A DNA stretch of 12,322 nucleotides, taken from positions 1 to 12,322 of the forward strand of contig WELB01000249.1 of NCBI GenBank assembly GCA_009602725.1, in the 5' to 3' direction. This document shows, in pieces, positions 7,701 to 12,322 of the stretch; position 1 is the stretch's first letter, and every line of letters begins with the position of its first letter. The position numbers and the translations under genes were made by a program. Below the pieces are notes generated by a model. It searched no databases. It saw only the letters and a program-made list of their open reading frames with translations, and was not told the origin of the DNA. The stretch comes from Spirogloea muscicola. Its lineage: Eukaryota > Streptophyta > Zygnematophyceae > Spirogloeales > Spirogloeaceae.

Positions 7701-10700
7701 ATCCATGTCTGTAGAAGGGCAAGTAAGATCAGTATTGTAGAACCTGACTAAAGGATTACAAACAACAGCAGTGCACAATTTTGTCAATATCATTGGATTC
7801 TCAAGGCAATGAGTGAGCCTTTCAGAGCCAACACCTGAGTAAGCCGTGCTCTCCACCAAGAGTAGTTGTCTTTGGCCATCTCCTCCCAGTTGTAGGTTGG
7901 GAAGCCCCAGTTCTGGCCATTGGGATCAAACATGTCGGGGGGGGCACCCGTCGACGAGTTCATTCTGAAAAGGGTGGGATATTGCCAAGTGTCCACGCTA
8001 CACCGGTCCACGCCAATGGGAAGGTCACCCTTGAGGATCACTCTGTTGGCCTTGGCATACTCAGAAGCTTCCTTAAGCTGCAGAAGGTGGACAAAGCAGT
8101 ACCTTAGCAGCTTCACACTAGATTATGCTTCCGGCAAATGTAGCTCCCTTACGAGTACAAGTAAGCCCTTGGCACGGTGCATGTGCCCAGTGGACAATTA
8201 CTACTCAATTACTAAATCTTGTGGTACTTCTTTGAAGCACGTTCTAGCACAAACGTATTCAAGACATGCCCTGTGACACATTTAGCACAGATACACCAGT
8301 ATCTGTTTGCTACAGTATCTATTTGCTACAAGGTTTTAGGATCCCTGCCTCAAGATGAGTATAAGCTGTATTGACATGCATTACCGCAAACGAAGGTCAT
8401 CAGACTTGCCTGAATATACAAATGATACTGCAGGTAGTACTGAAATGCTATTGCTGTGTAATGATCGGAATCAGGTGACACAAGCTTCTCCAGCTGTTTG
8501 GTGCACAGCAGAAAGTGTAAGAATGCATCACGTTCAAGCCAAGAGCAACAGTGCATGTGTAGCGTTGGTGATTGGCATAAAGAAGAGACGCTTCCAGAAG
8601 AGGGCGGTGGCTGTGAGAGGCCAGCCCAGAAGAAAGAATGGACAAAGCATTGAGCCTGCTTGGCGAGTGGGCATGTGCATTGACTACCTTTGCAGGAACA
8701 AAGAGAGCGTGATGGCCCCACTGCTGGTGATCTGCTGTGCCGAAGAGGTCTTTCAGGAAGCAGAAGGCTGCATAAGGCTTCAGCCAGTGCTGCACCCAAC
8801 AGGACAGGCAACAGACTTCCATGAGATGACCCAATTACATGACAACTTTGTCGTGTGCCCGCAGCCTTTATGTCTACATGAGAGATTGGATGTGCTGCTG
8901 ATTGATGGAGTGGCGGGGGGGGGGGGGGGGTTNGGGGCGGGGGACATCAACTTGCCTGATTTTCTTCAAAGAATGTCTTGAAGCTCTCTGACCCAAGCAC
9001 TTTCTCTCTTTCTAATATAAACAACTTGCGAGCTATGGACAGCTTCAAAGCCAATGTGGCTTCATAATCCACTGCCTGGCATATTAAAATCAGTACAAAT
9101 GAGTCAAGCGTACGCTAAAGACATTAAGAACGACTTAAGTCCTAAGCAGAGAGGATAGAATTGGTCACCATTGGACATACTTAAGTAAATGCCAATGGCA
9201 TGTCCAATTTACAGACTTGAATACAGCAGTCCTGCTCTCTGATATAATGCACTACTATCTAGCTAGCAGTAGAGACAACTAACCGCGAGGTCCAGGGCTC
9301 TCCGCCCTCTGTTGATTTCATCCTGCAGAACCGACTCATCACACAGACATCAGCACACTGCTGGCCAGAAGGAGCATGAAGTTGCACCCCTCTGCACTTC
9401 CACCCTGCTTTACTAGAAGCATCATGGTCTACATCTCATCAATAACCTCCAACACGATTATGAAGTAAGTGCAATTGAAAACCATGTAATTAAATAGCAG
9501 CTTACCATGATGTTACTGGGGATATCTGTTGAAAGAGCCTGCACTCTAAGGTACAAAGGGTGCAGAGCAAATACAGAGAGGGAACTGCAAGAACAAAAGC
9601 AAAACAACCTAGCTTATCAGTGCTGCCACAGGCTCAGGCAAAAACACCATGGTCACAGCTCACTCCTGAACATTCTCATCCTGAGAACTCAAGCAGACGC
9701 TGATGCTTTCGACAACCTCATCCACTCTTCAGGTTTCTTCCTACATACCAATATGTACTAAGTCAAATGTAGAGCTGAATTAATTGATAAGCTTTTGACA
9801 TCTTGAAGATCAGCGTTCAAGAAATCATGATGGCTGCTGTGACAAGGTCTGTATGCCTCATCGACCTATCATTGTCATAATATATATATTCTCATTGTCT
9901 AACAGTGAAGGAAGGGACAACTTATTGCAAAGCTCAGGACTGATGTGGGCGCAATACCTGTAAGGGTAGGAGTCCCACCACATCCCATTGACGGAAGTAT
10001 CATTAACAGGAAGAAGCTGCACAAGCCTCAGTCCCGATTTGACAGCAAGATCAACTAGAAGCTTCAAGTCCAGAAACTCCCCTGAGCCCACATCATCCTC
10101 TGAGCGAATGGAGAAGACAGGGACAGCAACACCTGCCCCTCGCCACGGAAGTGTCTGTCATTAACGAGCAGGAAAACGCAGAGCTCTGATGTGAGCAACC
10201 TAGAAACGCAACTAATTTTTGACAGTGAGATATAGGAGAGAAAAATCTACTCAGTGTAATTAGTAAGCAGTTCCAGTTGCTGCATTTGCTGCATTCACCA
10301 TCGAGGGCCTACAGTGCTGTCATGGCCTCTTACTGTACGTGCTCAACTTTGTCAACTCCAGACTTTGAGTAAGTGTGCTGCAGGAGTATGATACTTGACA
10401 GTTGACATGTCTCACCTTGAAGCTGCCATCTGATGTGATGATCATATCGGAAGGCTTCCTTGCGGCAGTGTCTAGCTTCAGTATCCTATCAGGACCATGT
10501 TCCGGAAGGACTGTTGAGGAGGATGTGCCCTTCACTATGTACTTGTAATGGATGGGGAAGTCTGAACGGGTTATCGGAACATCTCTTTCCCAGGTACTCT
10601 TGTCAACTTGCAAAAGTGGAAGAGCCACTTCAGCATCCCACTTGCCAAGCTCTGGTGCGTCACCCAGGATGCAGACCTGACGAAATGATACAAAGCAGAG

Positions 10701-12175
10701 CTGTAAACTTCAACAACCCATAGGAATGACAGCCATGATAGCCAAAACGCATTGCACGTCTGCTATGAGCCACTCCCAAATCCCAGGATTTATCAATTGC
10801 ATTCACTTGCCTACGCCAGATGCACACGGGTTAGCAGTGGGAAAATGCACGCCAATGCCTACAGCAGTGCCTACAGCGTGCAGCTCTTCAGCTACCTTTT
10901 GGTCCTTTCCAAATCTGGAGCACACAATGCGGAAGCGTACCACAGCAGTGTCTGTTTGCACCGGAGAACAGCGTAGGCAAAGCAACAACTTGTGAGCCAT
11001 TGAAGGGCCGTTTGCTCTGTGGTCAACAATCTTGATCATAGTACAATGCAACTACTCTACACCGGCAGCAACCGAGAAGGACGCACAAGAAGCACAGGCG
11101 GATAACAAGTCCTGAGGCGAAGGAGCCAAGCTGCTGCAAAGCTGCAGAGATCATCGCTGAGTACGCGACTGTGCTTGACCTCGAGAAGCAAAGGCATCTT
11201 CTGGCAACCCGGCTGCTTCATCGTCCTGCCAGCAATCCTCATCCAGTACATCGTGCTCCTCCTCTTCCTGACTGACACTGCTTCCAAAGATGACCTTCCG
11301 GAATGCCACGCAAGCCAGTAACGCCTCTGGCGACGAGCCGTCCTGTACAATGTCCATGCGATAGATGAACGTCTGACAGATCTTGATGCCCTCTGCTAAA
11401 CACTCTGCGGTCAGCTCAAGGTTGAGCTTGCTTTCTAATGTCCAAAACCTCGGCAGTGGATACGCTGGACTCAACCTTGACTCCAGACATTAACCAGAGC
11501 TGCTGCATTGTCAGCTGCTATACCCTGCTTCCTGCATTGATTTCCAGAGTCGAGATCTGCAACTAAGGAGCTCAACCCTGCCTCCAAATTGAGCCAGAGC
11601 TACCCCAGTGTCAGCTGCTACCTGCTTCTTGCATGTAAACCTCAGAGCAAAGAAATGGGACTGAGGGCTGTAGGGTTTGGGGTCAAGGACAGAGCGTAAC
11701 AGCTGCCGGGCTGACTCGCCTGCCAGGTGTCGAGGATGTCGACAGTGGATCCATCAGGCAGGCCGGCGGGGAGGGCCAGCCGGCGGGGGCTGCCGGCCTC
11801 CCACTTGATGACGGCGGGGCCCTCGGACACGAGGCAGTAGCGGTACTCGAGGTGGAGCGTGGCGGGCACGGAGACGAGGGCCTGCCAGACGAGGTCGTCG
11901 CCGTCGTGGTGCGGCATCATCCAGACGGAGCGCTTGAGCGTGTAGGCGCCGAAGAGGGGGTCGGAGCCGGAGATCATGAGGTTCTGGCCCCACTTGGTGT
12001 AGTACGGCAGCTTGAAGCGCAGGTTGACGCGCGCGTAGCGCGTGAACGGCGACGGCTGCCCGGGGCTGTACGGCGCCGTCAGCCGGAACGGCGGCGCCGG
12101 CGCCCCCGCGCCGGGCGACGGCAGGCTGATGCGCAGCGGCTGCGGCGCAGCCGGCGGCGCTGCGCCGTTGGCCAT
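4436..12175 (-). CDS. DPE2: 4-alpha-glucanotransferase DPE2 (disproportionating enzyme 2), CBM20-CBM20-GH77, complete, 21 exons
   Basis: DPE2 transfers a glucosyl unit from maltose to a soluble glucan and releases glucose, in starch-derived maltose use; it is cytosolic in land plants. Exons in coding order: 11720-12175, 11180-11342, 10896-10951, 10416-10676, 9958-10154, 9506-9584, 9284-9322, 8956-9075, 8688-8789, 8410-8493, 7835-8077, 7510-7635, 7288-7362, 7121-7192, 6720-6842, 6522-6619, 6029-6188, 5743-5841, 5276-5473, 4925-5018, 4436-4710. They sum to 3120 nt: 1039 residues plus TGA, no internal stop. Domains: N-terminal extension 1-47, CBM20 at 48-152, acidic linker, CBM20 at 207-312, GH77 from about 313 to 960, low-complexity tail. 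Expected catalytic acids are D611 (RIDH), E807 (CGEDLG) and D859 (SCHD). The start is the first ATG, with G at -3 and +4. Introns 1, 8 and 10 use GC donors. Arabidopsis DPE2, as recalled, is about 955 residues and colinear. Confidence 0.97.
5276..5473 (-). other. DPE2 exon 19: expected transition-state Asp
   Basis: Residues 852-917. Starts ICAPSCHDTSTMRAWWEED, with D859 the expected third acidic residue of GH77, and ends PSVFAIFPIQ. The next exon (4925-5018) reads DLMALKDKYSERPAAEETIN, then DPTTPRHYWRF, and splits Arg with the last exon. Confidence 0.95.
6029..6188 (-). other. DPE2 exon 17: expected general acid/base
   Basis: Residues 765 (split) to 818. It carries YYFVRQEDLWRENALKTLP and MLTCGEDLGLVPACVPP. 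The Glu of CGEDLG is E807, the expected acid/base. It ends cctccg|gtacca, phase 0, and exon 18 (5743-5841) continues VLNELGLLGLRIQRMPSE. Confidence 0.95.
6189..6521 (-). other. DPE2 intron 16 (333 bp)
   Basis: GT-AG intron, phase 2, splitting Ser of DDHSKVVLQRLYHDYY. Two tandem acceptors three bases apart (tttcaag|cag|caagg) would add or drop one Ser; the downstream one restores the plant length exactly. No gene seen inside. Confidence 0.85.
7510..7635 (-). other. DPE2 exon 12: expected catalytic nucleophile
   Basis: Residues 601-642. The family motif FTAYRIDHILGFFRIWELP is intact, placing the expected nucleophile Asp at 611. The exon ends at gcagct|gtgagt, phase 0, and the next exon (7288-7362) begins EEMEKEGLWDF. 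The acceptor of that next exon is the only one in the right phase near the match. Confidence 0.95.
7835..8077 (-). other. DPE2 exon 11: substrate-site block of GH77
   Basis: Residues 520-600. It includes LKGDLPIGVDRCSVDTW, LFRMNSSTGAPPDMF, GQNWGFPTYNWEEMAKDNY and WWRARLTQ, the most conserved run of DPE2/MalQ proteins. Both borders are phase 0 (ctgcag|ctt, cag|gtgttg). Confidence 0.97.
8078..8409 (-). other. DPE2 intron 10 (332 bp), GC-AG type
   Basis: The donor is attcag|gcaagt and the acceptor cttctgcag|cttaag, phase 0, joining QYHLYIQ to LKEASEYAKANRV. The donor nonamer is identical to that of intron 8 from CAG onward. It also holds a two-copy 16-nt tandem repeat at 8298-8329. Confidence 0.92.
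8298..8329. repeat. Two-copy 16-nt tandem repeat in DPE2 intron 10
   Basis: agtatctgtttgctac at 8298-8313 is followed directly by agtatctatttgctac at 8314-8329, differing at one base. Confidence 0.9.
8790..8955 (-). other. DPE2 intron 8 (166 bp), GC-AG type, contains poly-G run and N
   Basis: The donor is aatcag|gcaagt and the acceptor ggtgcag|cactgg, phase 0, joining FFEENQ to HWLKPYAAFCFLKD. A GC donor is required, since the GT four bases on would shift the frame. The + strand shows 16 G at 8915-8930 and an undetermined base at 8933, followed by another G-rich stretch. Confidence 0.9.
8915..8944. other. Homopolymer G run with ambiguous base (probable low-quality or gap-join site)
   Basis: Sixteen consecutive G, TT, one N, then two G blocks broken by a single C. 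It sits inside DPE2 intron 8. Flanking exons are in the expected order and phase, so the join is not a gross misassembly. The true length of the run and the base at N are uncertain. Confidence 0.85.
9170..9208. repeat. Short imperfect stem-loop in DPE2 intron 7
   Basis: ATTGGACAT at 9170-9178 and ATGTCCAAT at 9200-9208 are exact reverse complements. The inside of the loop contains a further small palindrome, TGCCAATGGCA (9190-9200), which overlaps the base of the second arm. Confidence 0.7.
9585..9957 (-). other. DPE2 intron 5 (373 bp)
   Basis: GT-AG intron between SYPY and SSLSVFALHP, with acceptor ttcttgcag|t. It contains a short TA run near 9884-9891. No gene or other element was recognised. 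Confidence 0.88.
9958..10154 (-). other. DPE2 exon 5: start of GH77 catalytic domain
   Basis: Encodes TLPWRGAGVAVPVFSIRSED through DVGSGEFLDLKLLVDLAVKS, GLRLVQLLPVNDTSV and MWWDSYPY, the family's opening segment, almost residue for residue as in plants. It ends in phase 2 (tacag|gtattg). Exon 6 (9506-9584) supplies the last base of Ser and continues SLSVFALHPLYLRVQ. Confidence 0.95.
10416..10951 (-). other. DPE2 exons 3-4: second CBM20 domain
   Basis: Exon 3 (10896-10951, 56 nt) encodes DTAVVRFRIVCSRFGKDQK. Exon 4 (10416-10676) encodes VCILGDAPELGKWDAE, TWERDVPI, DFPIHYKYIVKG and PEHGPDRILKL, ending ITSDGSFK before GH77. The order matches CBM20 (YVLGTPEKLGNW, FPIKYRY in plant DPE2). At the site where domain 1 has KWEAGSPRR this domain has LPEHGPDR, so the starch-binding Trp is missing there; the plant second domain also lacks it (FESGGNR). 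Confidence 0.92.
11180..11342 (-). other. DPE2 exon 2: acidic inter-domain linker
   Basis: Residues 153-206. It starts DGSSPEALLACVAFRKVIFG, matching plant RSAFKDVIF, then an acidic stretch from about 178 to 201 (SQEEEEHD, DEDCWQDDE, PEDA). The 3' end is the least certain border in the gene: gag|gtcaag (used here) and tcgc|gtactc three codons on both leave phase 1. Either keeps the frame into exon 3. Confidence 0.8.
11343..11719 (-). other. DPE2 intron 1 (377 bp), GC-AG type
   Basis: The donor is tggcag|gcgagt and the acceptor ttgtacag|gacggc, phase 0. A nearby GT (agct|gttacg) would create an immediate TGA at the junction, and only the GC donor gives WQ-DGSSPEALLACVAFRKVIF, aligned with plant WQSGDQALPFRSAFKDVIF. 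The intron also holds an imperfect tandem duplication and a short palindrome at 11413-11428 (agctcaa, gg, ttgagct). Confidence 0.85.
11470..11647. repeat. Imperfect tandem duplication, about 101-bp period, in DPE2 intron 1
   Basis: A segment at 11470-11549 and another at 11571-11647 share the same order of blocks: CTCAACC(T/C)TG, CTCCA, CCAGAGCT, TGTCAGCTGCTA, CCTGCTTC, TGCAT and CAGAG, with substitutions and small indels between. Coordinates are approximate at the ends. Confidence 0.7.
11720..12175 (-). other. DPE2 exon 1: N-terminal extension plus first CBM20 domain
   Basis: Encodes residues 1-152. Residues 1-47 are rich in Pro, Ala and Ser with a few Arg, and no Asp or Glu occurs before D72. 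From residue 48 the CBM20 fold follows: RVNLRFKLPYYTKWGQNLMI, a VW at 96-97, YRYCLV, and KWEAGSPRRL (124-133), the typical starch-binding Trp-Glu...Arg signature. It ends VDILDTWQ at a GC donor. The exon is strongly GC rich compared with later exons. The upstream region is lost to the contig end. Confidence 0.93.
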
Positions 12176-12192
12176 GCCGCCCGGCCGGAAGC

Positions 12193-12322
<130 letters not shown>

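Noticed and set aside
8355-8981. Open frame of 208 codons on the + strand, the longest in the window
   Set aside because: It runs antisense through DPE2 exons 8-10, crosses the poly-G/N tract and has no domain; the - strand exons carry conserved GH77 motifs.

Overview
The window is nuclear DNA from a green-lineage eukaryote, most likely a chlorophyte alga. It carries two intron-rich protein genes with plant-type sequences. Interstitial TTTAGGG/CCCTAAA (plant/algal telomere-type) motifs lie in one intron, and both genes are very GC-rich at the 5' end. The exact lineage cannot be fixed by eye.

Layout. Positions 1-3864 (+ strand) hold a TIP41/TIPRL-family gene. Its N-terminus is cut off by the left edge, and eight exons can be read through to the stop. 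Positions 3865-4435 are a short spacer between two convergent 3' ends. Positions 4436-12175 (- strand) hold a complete DPE2-type 4-alpha-glucanotransferase (two CBM20 starch-binding domains plus a GH77 catalytic domain). It has 21 exons and 20 introns; the spliced reading frame is 3120 nt, or 1039 residues. Every splice phase closes and all three expected GH77 acidic residues are present. Positions 12193-12322 are not genomic: they read as an Illumina adapter followed by 116 T, so the true contig ends just upstream of the DPE2 start codon and its promoter is missing.

Function. DPE2 acts on maltose from starch breakdown, passing one glucose to a soluble glucan and releasing the other. TIP41 proteins regulate PP2A-type phosphatases in TOR signalling. 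Nothing in the sequence shows a functional link between the two; they are tail-to-tail neighbours.

I found no undescribed multi-gene system. The points worth a second look are three GC-AG introns in DPE2, two exact telo-box motifs with opposite-strand telomere-like sequence in the first visible TIP41 intron, a 34-nt near-perfect palindrome in another TIP41 intron, an acid-free N-terminal extension on DPE2, and two assembly or sequencing artefacts.
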